A DNA stretch of 64,000 bases from Pedobacter cryoconitis (lineage in GTDB: Bacteria; Bacteroidota; Bacteroidia; Sphingobacteriales; Sphingobacteriaceae): positions 41,124 through 105,123 of the forward strand of contig NZ_JACHCC010000006.1 in assembly GCF_014207135.1 (NCBI RefSeq), in the 5' to 3' direction. Positions 1 to 6,876 of the stretch are shown piece by piece (positions within the stretch are counted from its first letter, which is position 1; every line of letters starts with the position of its first letter). A model generated the notes under the pieces. That model did not search any database, was not told the DNA's origin, and saw nothing but the letters and a program-made list of their open reading frames with translations. The position numbers and the translations under genes are program-made.

Positions 1-270
1 TCTTTAGCATCGCCATCTCTTCCGGCTCTTGGTCTGAAACTACCTTCTCCGTCTCTTGGAGGTCTTGCTTTGAAATCTTTAGCATCACCGTCTCTGCCGG
101 CTCTTGGTCTGAAACTACCTTCTCCGTCTCTTGGAGGTCTTGCTTTGAAGTCTTTAGCATCGCCATCTCTTCCGGCTCTTGGTCTGAAACTACCTTCTCC
201 GTCTCTTGGAGGTCTTGCTTTGAAATCTTTAGCATCACCGTCTCTACCGGCTCTTGGTCTGAAATTATCT
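1..270. repeat. 75-bp tandem repeat, about 3.6 copies, inside the CDS
   Basis: Units begin at 1, 76, 151 and 226; the last is partial and decays near 268. Units 1 and 3 are identical over 75 bp, and units 2 and 4 share other bases at several variable positions, giving an A-B-A-B pattern that suggests a 150-bp dimer was duplicated. Every difference between units is synonymous in the minus-strand reading. This is a coding minisatellite, not a CRISPR: there are no unique spacers. Confidence 0.9.
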
Positions 271-431
271 TTTCCAGCACCAAACTTAGTTTTATCGTTC
301 CCCTCTTTATCTCCAAACTTGCTTTTGCCTTTGTAAGAACTATCTGTTCCACTACGGCTCTTTCCTGTTGTGCTTCGGTTTCCCGGTTTGGACTTGTCAT
401 CCCGACTGTTCCTGTTGTTGTTATTTGTCAT
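1..431 (-). CDS. Arg/Gly-rich tandem-repeat N-terminus, probably of an RluB-type pseudouridine synthase (5' part only)
   Basis: The reverse strand is open from an ATG at 431 to the window edge (143 codons), so the C-terminal part is missing. The visible protein is disordered-looking and very polar: an Asn/Arg/Ser/Lys-rich head starting MTNNNNRNSRDDKSK, then about 3.5 copies of a 25-residue unit containing FRPRAGRDGDAKDF and KARPPRDGEGS. Bacteroidota pseudouridine synthases of the RluB/RsuA type often carry long basic low-complexity N-terminal extensions of this style before the S4 and catalytic domains, which is why I favour that identity. An RNA helicase or another RNA-binding protein with an RGG-like tail is possible, because no catalytic domain is in the window. 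A TAaaTTTG element lies 35 bp upstream of the start. An open frame on the other strand over the same repeats has no ATG or promoter. Confidence 0.6.
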   Translation of the reverse strand, partial: MTNNNNRNSRDDKSKPGNRSTTGKSRSGTDSSYKGKSKFGDKEGNDKTKFGAGKDNFRPRAGRDGDAKDFKARPPRDGEGSFRPRAGRDGDAKDFKARPPRDGEGSFRPRAGRDGDAKDFKARPPRDGEGSFRPRAGRDGDAK

Positions 432-465
432 GATACGCTGTTAACCACATAATTAATGCGGGGTG

Positions 466-473
466 CAAATTTA
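466..473 (-). promoter_or_regulatory. -7 element TAAATTTG for the repeat protein gene
   Basis: On the minus strand the bases read TAAATTTG, a match to the Bacteroidota consensus TAnnTTTG, 34 nt before the ATG at 431. No convincing TTG -33 box at the usual distance was found. Confidence 0.5.
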
Positions 474-581
474 ATAAAAATCGCGCAATTCGTCATTTAT
501 ATTTTTAATCAGGGTGTTGAAAATAAAATCATGGCCTATTGGTGTTTAAACCTCGATTTTATCTCTTGTTTGTGTAAAAGC

Positions 582-612
582 TTGATATTTAGGTAAATAT
601 ATTGTACGTTTG
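582..612 (+). promoter_or_regulatory. Bacteroidota-type promoter (-33 TTG, -7 TACGTTTG) of the transglycosylase gene
   Basis: TACGTTTG at 605-612 matches TAnnTTTG, and a TTG at 582-584 lies 20 bp upstream of it, the usual spacing. Transcription should start near 616, giving a leader of about 35 nt. The leader ends in AAAGGAGG only 3 nt before the ATG at 651, a strong Shine-Dalgarno-like sequence that is unusual in this phylum and unusually close to the start. Confidence 0.65.
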
Positions 613-650
613 CAGGCTGTTTATAATTATTAACCAAAAAAAGGAGGAAA

Positions 651-1433
651 ATGATAAAGAAACACATAATAACATGTTCAGTAATTTTAGGATTATTGGT
701 TATGGCAAAAGTGTTTGCTTACAACATGCCCCAAGCATTTAGAAGTCAAAAAAAAGTAAATAACACCACTACAAAAAGTATTACCACTACTACCACTACA
801 ATCACAGAAGAGCCTGTTAATCTGCTGGCTCAGCTAAATTTCGCAGAAGAATCTTTACCTCTGGGTGACATCAGGGTGGAGCAAAAAATGAAAAGGGTTC
901 TTGCTGGGTTTAACTACAGTAACATTCAAACAAATCGTTTACATAGAATGGCCGCAGAATGGTTTCCTGTTATAGAACCAATTCTGGCTGCATATGGTAT
1001 CCCTGATGATTTTAAATACATGCCCCTTGTTGAATCAGGTTTGCAGGGTGGAATGTCTCCCAAAGGTGCAAATGGATTCTGGCAGTTTATGCCGGGCACT
1101 GCAAGAACTTATGGGCTAAAAGTAAATTCAGAAGTTGATGAGCGTAAGAACTTACGTAAATCAACTATCGCTGCCTGCAAATACATCAAAGAATTATATG
1201 GTGTTTTTGAGAGCTGGACGCTGGTAGCTGCTGCTTACAATGTGGGTGACAACCACATGAGGAAACAGATCGACAGACAAAATCAGGATAATTATTTCAA
1301 AATGAAACTTAACCGGGAAACCGGAGGGTATGTTTATAAGCTCATTTCTATGAAACAGATTATTACCGATCCTGTACGTTATGGTTACCGTCCTTCGAAA
1401 GGAATATTGGCGCTGAATACGAACAGAGAGTAA
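651..1433 (+). CDS. Exported lytic transglycosylase, SLT/GH23 domain (MltD-like)
   Basis: This 260-residue protein should cleave the MurNAc-GlcNAc bond of peptidoglycan non-hydrolytically in the periplasm. It has an N-terminal hydrophobic signal segment (about residues 5-23), then a Thr-rich linker (39-53). The catalytic domain shows the SLT motifs in order: PLVESGL with catalytic Glu128, GANGFWQFMPGTARTYGL around 139-156, and AAYNVG at 194-199. No LysM domain follows, so it is shorter than E. coli MltD. The ATG at 651 is supported by a promoter at 582-612 and by the adjacent AAGGAGG. The gene stands alone, divergent from the repeat-protein gene and closed by a strong terminator at 1449-1490. 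The family is certain; the cell-wall process it serves is not. Confidence 0.88.
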   Translation: MIKKHIITCSVILGLLVMAKVFAYNMPQAFRSQKKVNNTTTKSITTTTTTITEEPVNLLAQLNFAEESLPLGDIRVEQKMKRVLAGFNYSNIQTNRLHRMAAEWFPVIEPILAAYGIPDDFKYMPLVESGLQGGMSPKGANGFWQFMPGTARTYGLKVNSEVDERKNLRKSTIAACKYIKELYGVFESWTLVAAAYNVGDNHMRKQIDRQNQDNYFKMKLNRETGGYVYKLISMKQIITDPVRYGYRPSKGILALNTNRE

Positions 1434-1448
1434 AAACGATACTGAATT

Positions 1449-1490
1449 ATCATAAAAAAAGCCGGCAAATTTGCCGGCTTTTTTTATGAT
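1449..1490 (+). terminator. Perfect palindromic intrinsic terminator
   Basis: The two 21-nt arms (1449-1469 and 1470-1490) are exact reverse complements with a GCCGGC core, flanked by A7 and T7 tracts. It follows the transglycosylase stop by 16 bp and could work on either strand. Confidence 0.9.
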
Positions 1491-1599
1491 AAAATTTTAT
1501 CTGACGAATTAATAATTCTTTTACTTTCATTTAATTCAGATAGGATTCTGGCGTAATTCAAAACGTATATATTTAGCGAGTTTAAAAACTGAACTCCTA

Positions 1600-3051
1600 A
1601 TGAAAATAGTTACACGAATAGTTTTAATCGGTATTGGCCCTCATTCCAAACGCGTATATCTGCCGGCACTGGCAAATCTGAAAGAAAAGTTCCAGGTGGA
1701 GGTCTCCCTGGCGGTAGATGTTAAACCCGAAGAAGAAAAGATAAAGCGACATTTTGAAAAACGTGATTATGCTATAGATACGCTTTTTATCGATCCTTTT
1801 ACCGGGACTTTACCGGATGATGTCAAAGCGACCTTAACCCACTTTGTGCATGAAAATAAAATAGATGCAGTAATTATTGCCACTGAACCTTCTGTTCATC
1901 ATACTTATGCCGAGTGGGCCTTAAGTTTAAAATTGCATATCCTAATGGATAAGCCTGTCAGTACGCGTGAAAATGCGGTCTCCGATCTGGCCGAGGCCAA
2001 TGGAATCCTATCAGATTATCTGCATCTGCTGGAACTTTATAATCATATTCAGGAAGAAAAATCCACTATTTTCTGCGTAAATGTCCAGCGGAGATATCAT
2101 CCTGGTTTCCAGTATGTGATAGAAAGAATAAAGGAAGTTAGTGAAGCGACCAACTGTCCGGTAACCGGTATTCATTCCAGTCATAGTGACGGCCAGTGGC
2201 GCCTTCCTACGGAGATTGTTTTGCAGGATTATCATTCCTATAATAAAGGACATGGAAAGATGTCGCATAGTGGATATCATATATTTGATATGGTCAGCCA
2301 GTTTTATAATGCACCGGCAATAGCTGCGAAATTACCTGACACTATGGAGGTGTTCAGTTCCCTGATCCAGCCGGCAGGTTTCATCACGCAGCTTAATGAG
2401 CAGGACTATGAAAATTATTTTAATGCTGACTACGAAAAGGTAAAAGTATATGATGATGCGCAACTGATGGAAATGTTTCAGGATTATGGTGAGATTGATG
2501 CGAGTATTCTGGTACGCATGCTCAAAGACAAAAAAAACATTGCTAATATAACGATCAACTTGTTACATAACAGTTTCAGCAGAAGAAACTGGCTCAAGCC
2601 AGGGGAAGATCTTTATAAAGGAAACGGCCGTGTAAAACATGAATACCATAATATTCAGCAGGGCCCGTTTCAAAATATACAGATCCATTCTTACCAGGCT
2701 AAGGATAAACATAAACATAACAGCAAGAGAGATTATAAACCAGGGGGTAATAACCATTTTGATATCTATGTTTTCCGGAACATCGGGATGCTGGGCGGGA
2801 AGAAACCATTGGAAATAATCACCATGAAAGATCTTTCAGAGCTGCATAATTTTGATGATTCGAAACTGATGACCGAGCAGGCTAAGACAGCTGTTGTAGA
2901 GGAGTTCCTGAATTTTATACAAGGTAAAATTGAGAAGAAGGAGCTAAGGTCAAATATTGACAGTCATCTGGATAGCGTAAAAATGATGGCAGCTTCTTAT
3001 TTGTCTCATATCAGTCAGAAAGCAGGAAATAACCCGGTTGTAAGTATTTAA
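1600..3051 (+). CDS. Gfo/Idh/MocA-family NAD(P)-dependent oxidoreductase
   Basis: The 483-residue protein begins with a Rossmann-type segment (VLIGIGPHSKRVYLPAL, residues 8-24). It carries the family signature region VIIATEPSVHHTYAEWAL followed by DKPVS (117-121), where the usual motif is EKP. These features are typical of cytoplasmic oxidoreductases that act on sugars, inositols or UDP-sugars. At 483 residues it is longer than the usual 330-400, with extra sequence in the C-terminal half. No signal peptide is visible. Its substrate cannot be read from the sequence and its neighbours give no pathway. The last 43 bp and the following hairpin are duplicated about 0.8 kb downstream (see the repeat entries). 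Confidence 0.75.
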   Translation: MKIVTRIVLIGIGPHSKRVYLPALANLKEKFQVEVSLAVDVKPEEEKIKRHFEKRDYAIDTLFIDPFTGTLPDDVKATLTHFVHENKIDAVIIATEPSVHHTYAEWALSLKLHILMDKPVSTRENAVSDLAEANGILSDYLHLLELYNHIQEEKSTIFCVNVQRRYHPGFQYVIERIKEVSEATNCPVTGIHSSHSDGQWRLPTEIVLQDYHSYNKGHGKMSHSGYHIFDMVSQFYNAPAIAAKLPDTMEVFSSLIQPAGFITQLNEQDYENYFNADYEKVKVYDDAQLMEMFQDYGEIDASILVRMLKDKKNIANITINLLHNSFSRRNWLKPGEDLYKGNGRVKHEYHNIQQGPFQNIQIHSYQAKDKHKHNSKRDYKPGGNNHFDIYVFRNIGMLGGKKPLEIITMKDLSELHNFDDSKLMTEQAKTAVVEEFLNFIQGKIEKKELRSNIDSHLDSVKMMAASYLSHISQKAGNNPVVSI

Positions 3052-3132
3052 AAACATGCTCATGTCATAACTCTGTTTTAGAGATAGCCTATACCCGTGA
3101 TTCATAAAACGGGATAGGCTATTCAAAGAAAA
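3009..3132 (+). repeat. 124-bp direct repeat, copy 1 (3' end of the oxidoreductase gene plus hairpin)
   Basis: This segment matches 3827-3950 without gaps at a fixed offset of 818 bp, with five mismatches in 124 positions. It covers the last codons of the oxidoreductase, its stop codon and a stem-loop at 3084-3122 (14-bp stem with one bulged A). None of the five differences falls in the stem. Confidence 0.95.
3084..3122 (+). terminator. Stem-loop after the oxidoreductase gene, possible terminator
   Basis: ATAGCCTAT-A-CCCGT pairs with ACGGGATAGGCTAT around a 10-nt loop. There is no T tract after it, so it may be a factor-assisted terminator or an mRNA 3' stabiliser. The DUF2007 gene converges on it from the other strand. 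Confidence 0.45.
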
Positions 3133-3155
3133 GTGATTTCTATAGAATGGCATGG

Positions 3156-3566
3156 TTAATACTCATAAAAACAATCGAAACAGTGATGAACTTTTCTTAC
3201 GTAAAAGGGGTAAACAAATAAGGCAAATGAAATCAATATAGTCAGAATGCCGAATCTTTTTTTAGTGGCCTGAACGTATCCGACATGATGTGATCCGCAA
3301 TTCGGACAGATCATTTCTCCTGCTTCTTCTCCAGTAGTTTCTAAAGCAGGAACCTTCTCTTCAAGTATACCTCTCGCCAAATCTGCATCTCTTTCAAAAA
3401 GATGTAGTTTAACACCGCCCAAAGCTTGTGTATATAGAGGGTTGATAGTAACCATGTTTTCGTCAGATAAAAAACACTGGATCCCAGAGTCCATTAATCT
3501 TGATTTTACAATATTAGCTTCTATAGGGTTATAAAAGGTTTCGAATACAATGATTTTGTCCTGCAT
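3156..3566 (-). CDS. Small DUF2007-family protein with a C-terminal zinc-ribbon-like and membrane segment
   Basis: The 136-residue protein starts MQDKIIVFETFYNPIEA, the typical opening of DUF2007 (putative signal-transducing protein) domains, which fill residues 1 to about 80. Then come a CPNCG pair, a hydrophobic segment (FGILTILISFALFVYPFYV), and a second pair, HHCFDCF, so a CxxC...CxxC metal site may straddle a membrane-embedded stretch. I chose the ATG at 3566 because the domain begins there. The same frame extends to a TTG at 3638, 21 bp below a TACATTTG promoter element, and that start would add 24 charged residues. Its function is unknown. The gene lies wholly between the two copies of the 124-bp repeat, convergent with the oxidoreductase. 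Confidence 0.7.
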   Translation of the reverse strand: MQDKIIVFETFYNPIEANIVKSRLMDSGIQCFLSDENMVTINPLYTQALGGVKLHLFERDADLARGILEEKVPALETTGEEAGEMICPNCGSHHVGYVQATKKRFGILTILISFALFVYPFYVRKVHHCFDCFYEY

Positions 3567-3658
3567 TATTTGATGTTCAAGGTGCTTGTTCTTATCTAAA
3601 TCTTTACGCTTTGGCTCAGTTTCCTTGATTCGAGCCAATTATTAAGGCCTGAGATAAG

Positions 3659-3666
3659 CAAATGTA
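3659..3666 (-). promoter_or_regulatory. -7 element TACATTTG for the DUF2007 gene
   Basis: The minus strand reads TACATTTG, matching TAnnTTTG. It predicts a start of transcription near 3655 and a leader of about 90 nt to the ATG at 3566. No -33 TTG is evident. Confidence 0.45.
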
Positions 3667-3826
3667 CGCATTACATAAACACTTCGGTAGACATCTGTTT
3701 CCTGGTGTAAACGAACTTATTAGAAAGAAGTTGAGGAATTGTGGTATGTAGTTTATTCTTTCATTAGTTTGGTTTTTTAGTTTGTTATGTAGTTTTTATC
3801 TCTCTTCTAAACATCAAACTGCTTTC

Positions 3827-3950
3827 TATCAATCAGAAAACAAGAAATAACCCGGTTGTAAGTATTTAAAAACATGCTCATGTCATAACTCTGTTTTAGA
3901 GATAGCCTATACCCGTGATTAATAAAACGGGATAGGCTATTAAAAGAAAA
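3827..3950 (+). repeat. 124-bp direct repeat, copy 2 (displaced gene 3' end plus hairpin)
   Basis: It matches 3009-3132 at 119 of 124 positions. Three G-to-A changes lie in the former coding part, one change is in the hairpin loop and one is in the 3' flank. The stem at 3902-3940 is intact. No gene body precedes this copy, so it is an orphan fragment of a gene end sitting directly before the uvrA promoter. Confidence 0.95.
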
Positions 3951-3955
3951 ATGGG

Positions 3956-3963
3956 TACTTTTG
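3956..3963 (+). promoter_or_regulatory. -7 element TACTTTTG for uvrA
   Basis: It matches TAnnTTTG 57 nt before the uvrA ATG and begins 6 bp after repeat copy 2 ends. No -33 TTG is evident, and no LexA-type SOS box was recognised. Confidence 0.5.
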
Positions 3964-4020
3964 TGGCTGCAAATTTGCTTTCTTTATTTCAAAGATTTCA
4001 ATAGCGTTTTTTAGATACAT

Positions 4021-6864
4021 ATGAGCAAAAATACCATCGACCTGGGTGAACAAAAAGATGTTGAAGTATACGGTGCAAGGGTTCACAACCTTAAAAACAT
4101 AGACATTTCTTTTCCGCGGAACCAACTGGTTGTGATAACCGGTTTAAGTGGCAGTGGCAAATCTTCTCTGGCATTTGATACTATTTACGCAGAAGGACAG
4201 AGACGTTACATGGAAACTTTCAGTGCTTATTCCCGTCAGTTTATGGGAGGGATGGAAAGACCTGATGTAGATAAAGTATCGGGCTTAAGTCCGGTAATTG
4301 CCATTGAACAAAAAACAACGAGTAAAAACCCAAGATCTACGGTAGGTACGATTACGGAAATCTATGATTTCATGCGTCTGCTTTATGCCCGTACTGCCGA
4401 TGCTTTCTCTTATAACACAGGAGAGAAAATGGAGCGGATGAGCGAAGACCAGATCCTGAATAATATTTACAATAAATACGAAGGGATTGCTGTCAATATT
4501 CTTGCCCCTGTAGTTAAAGGACGGAAAGGGCACTATCGTGAGTTATTTGAACAGATCCGTAAGCAGGGATATGTTAAAGTCCGTATTGACGGTGAAATAC
4601 AGGACCTGACTGCCAAAATGCAGGTTGACAGATATAAAATCCATGATATTGAGATTGTGATTGACCGTTTACTGGTAGACAGGAATGACCATAAACGACT
4701 GATTGATTCTGTGCAGACAGCCATGCGTGCAGGTAAGGGAATTATTAAAATCAGTGATAAGGAGAATAATGTTTCTCATTTCAGCCGGTTTTTAATGTGC
4801 CCGACTACAGGGATATCTTACGATGAACCACAGCCAAACAGTTTTTCTTTTAACTCTCCTTATGGGGCCTGTGAACGCTGTGATGGTCTGGGGTATATTT
4901 TTGTCGTAGACAGGGACTCGGTTATCCCTAATCCGAAACTGAGTATCATGAACGGCGGACTTGCACCACTGGGCGAGTACCGGGATATCTGGATGTTCCA
5001 GGTGATCAAGGCCCTGGCTAAAAAATATAATTTCACGCTGTCCACGCCTATAGAAAAACTGGGAGAGGAAAATATCAATATCCTGCTTAACGGAAGTCCG
5101 GATTTGCTTTCTGTTGCTGTAGAATACAACAAATGGAATGTGCAGAACTACCAGATTACCTTTGACGGGATTATCAAGTTACTGGAAGAGCAGAACGAGA
5201 AGAAAGGTGAAGGTGCTGTAGATGATATGGAGAACTTCCGTAAACTGAAGACCTGTCCTTCCTGTAATGGCGCAAGACTGAAAAAAGAAAGCCTGCACTT
5301 TAAAGTGGATGGTAAAAACATATTTGAACTGGCAGAAATGGATATTAACAGTCTGAAAGACTGGTTTAATGACGTGGAAAGCCGTTTGAACGAAAGACAA
5401 AATACAATTGCCAAAGAAATCCTGAAAGAAATCAGAACCAGGCTGGGCTTCCTGACTGATGTAGGACTGAATTATCTTTCACTGGATAGAACGGCACGTA
5501 CCTTATCTGGAGGAGAAGCGCAAAGGATCCGTCTGGCGACACAAATTGGTTCACAGCTGATGAATGTCATGTACATTCTGGATGAGCCAAGTATCGGGCT
5601 TCACCAGCGTGACAATGAACGGCTGATCGGCGCACTGAAAAATCTGCGTGACCTTGGAAATACTGTACTGGTTGTAGAGCACGATAAGGATATGATCCTG
5701 GAAGCTGATTATGTGATAGATGTTGGTCCTGCGGCTGGTCTGCATGGCGGACAGATTGTTGCCGAAGGAACACCAGCTGAGATTCTGAAGTCAAAAACGC
5801 TGACTGCTGCTTATCTGAATGGCGAGAAAGAGATAGCCGTACCTTCAAAAAGAAGAAAAGGCAATGGACATAAATTATCTATCGTTAAAGCCAGCGGACA
5901 TAACCTGAAAGAAGTTTCAGTAGATTTTCCATTGGGCAAATTTATCGCTGTAACCGGGGTTTCGGGAAGTGGTAAATCAAGTCTGATCACTGAAACATTA
6001 TATCCGATCTTAAACCATCATTTCTTCAGGGCAAAAAAACATCCTTTACCGTATGAGAAAATCAACGGGATCAAGGAGATTGATAAAGTTATTGAAATTG
6101 ATCAGGCACCTATTGGGAGAACACCGAGGTCAAACCCATCAACTTATACAGGTGTTTTTTCTGATATCCGGAATTTATATGTCCAGTTACCGGAAGCCAA
6201 AATAAGAGGGTATAAACCTGGCCGTTTCTCTTTTAACGTGAAAGGCGGAAGATGTGAAACCTGTCAGGGCGCAGGAATGAAAGTGATTGAGATGAATTTT
6301 CTTCCTGACGTGCATGTTCCTTGTGAAGAATGTGGTGGCAGGAGATATAACAGGGAAACCCTTGAAGTGCGTTACAGAGGTAAATCGATTAGTGATGTAC
6401 TGGATATGAGTATAGAGGATGCCTGTGTGTTTTTTGAAAATATGCCTGTCATCTACCGGAAAATTAAAACTTTAAAAGATGTTGGTTTAGGTTATATCAC
6501 GTTGGGTCAATCTTCTACGACACTGTCGGGTGGTGAAGCGCAGCGGGTTAAACTGGCAACGGAATTATCTAAAAAAGATACGGGAAAAACTTTTTATATC
6601 CTGGATGAGCCAACAACCGGTCTTCATTTTGAAGATATCAACGTGTTATTGGGTGTATTAAATGAATTGGTAGACAGAGGAAATACAGTGCTGGTTATTG
6701 AACATAACCTCGATGTGGTAAAGGTGGCAGACTGGGTAATTGATTTAGGAGAAGAAGGGGGTGCCGGTGGTGGAAGAATTATTTTTGAAGGTACACCCGA
6801 AGGTCTGATCCAGAATCCTATCAGTCTGACCGGCAAATTCCTGAAGAAAGAAATGAAACACTAA
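4021..6864 (+). CDS. uvrA: Excinuclease ABC subunit A (UvrA)
   Basis: UvrA is the damage-recognition ATPase of nucleotide excision repair, working as a dimer with UvrB in the cytoplasm. The 947-residue length is normal. Both ABC modules are complete: Walker A GLSGSGKSS at 41-49 and GVSGSGKSS at 646-654, with signature LSGGEAQR at 495-502 and 835-842, each followed by ILDEP. The C-terminal zinc module has CETC (Cys745, Cys748) and CEEC (Cys768, Cys771). The ATG at 4021 follows a -7 element at 3956-3963. nnrDE starts 12 bp after the stop and is probably cotranscribed. Confidence 0.97.
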   Translation: MSKNTIDLGEQKDVEVYGARVHNLKNIDISFPRNQLVVITGLSGSGKSSLAFDTIYAEGQRRYMETFSAYSRQFMGGMERPDVDKVSGLSPVIAIEQKTTSKNPRSTVGTITEIYDFMRLLYARTADAFSYNTGEKMERMSEDQILNNIYNKYEGIAVNILAPVVKGRKGHYRELFEQIRKQGYVKVRIDGEIQDLTAKMQVDRYKIHDIEIVIDRLLVDRNDHKRLIDSVQTAMRAGKGIIKISDKENNVSHFSRFLMCPTTGISYDEPQPNSFSFNSPYGACERCDGLGYIFVVDRDSVIPNPKLSIMNGGLAPLGEYRDIWMFQVIKALAKKYNFTLSTPIEKLGEENINILLNGSPDLLSVAVEYNKWNVQNYQITFDGIIKLLEEQNEKKGEGAVDDMENFRKLKTCPSCNGARLKKESLHFKVDGKNIFELAEMDINSLKDWFNDVESRLNERQNTIAKEILKEIRTRLGFLTDVGLNYLSLDRTARTLSGGEAQRIRLATQIGSQLMNVMYILDEPSIGLHQRDNERLIGALKNLRDLGNTVLVVEHDKDMILEADYVIDVGPAAGLHGGQIVAEGTPAEILKSKTLTAAYLNGEKEIAVPSKRRKGNGHKLSIVKASGHNLKEVSVDFPLGKFIAVTGVSGSGKSSLITETLYPILNHHFFRAKKHPLPYEKINGIKEIDKVIEIDQAPIGRTPRSNPSTYTGVFSDIRNLYVQLPEAKIRGYKPGRFSFNVKGGRCETCQGAGMKVIEMNFLPDVHVPCEECGGRRYNRETLEVRYRGKSISDVLDMSIEDACVFFENMPVIYRKIKTLKDVGLGYITLGQSSTTLSGGEAQRVKLATELSKKDTGKTFYILDEPTTGLHFEDINVLLGVLNELVDRGNTVLVIEHNLDVVKVADWVIDLGEEGGAGGGRIIFEGTPEGLIQNPISLTGKFLKKEMKH

Positions 6865-6876
6865 CCTAATTACGCT

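Larger units (their letters stand above)
3639..4020. other. Gene-free stretch with T-rich spacer and repeat copy 2
   Basis: The interval holds the DUF2007 promoter element, then a T-rich spacer (about 3720-3826) in which TATGTAGTTT occurs twice (3745-3754 and 3786-3795). Copy 2 of the 124-bp repeat and the uvrA promoter element follow. No convincing coding frame was seen. Confidence 0.6.

Noticed and set aside
1..270. Possible CRISPR array
   Set aside because: The units are contiguous 75-bp tandem copies with no unique spacers and lie inside a reading frame.
70..336. Plus-strand open frame over the 75-bp repeats, encoding a Leu/Ser/Pro-rich repeat
   Set aside because: It starts at a TTG inside the repeat, has no promoter, and is the antisense image of the minus-strand frame that has an ATG and a -7 element. 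Synonymy between units cannot separate the two frames, because the variable bases are at silent positions in both.
4021..4021. LexA/SOS box before uvrA
   Set aside because: No palindrome of an SOS-box type was recognised in 3951-4020. The interval contains only the -7 element after the repeat copy.
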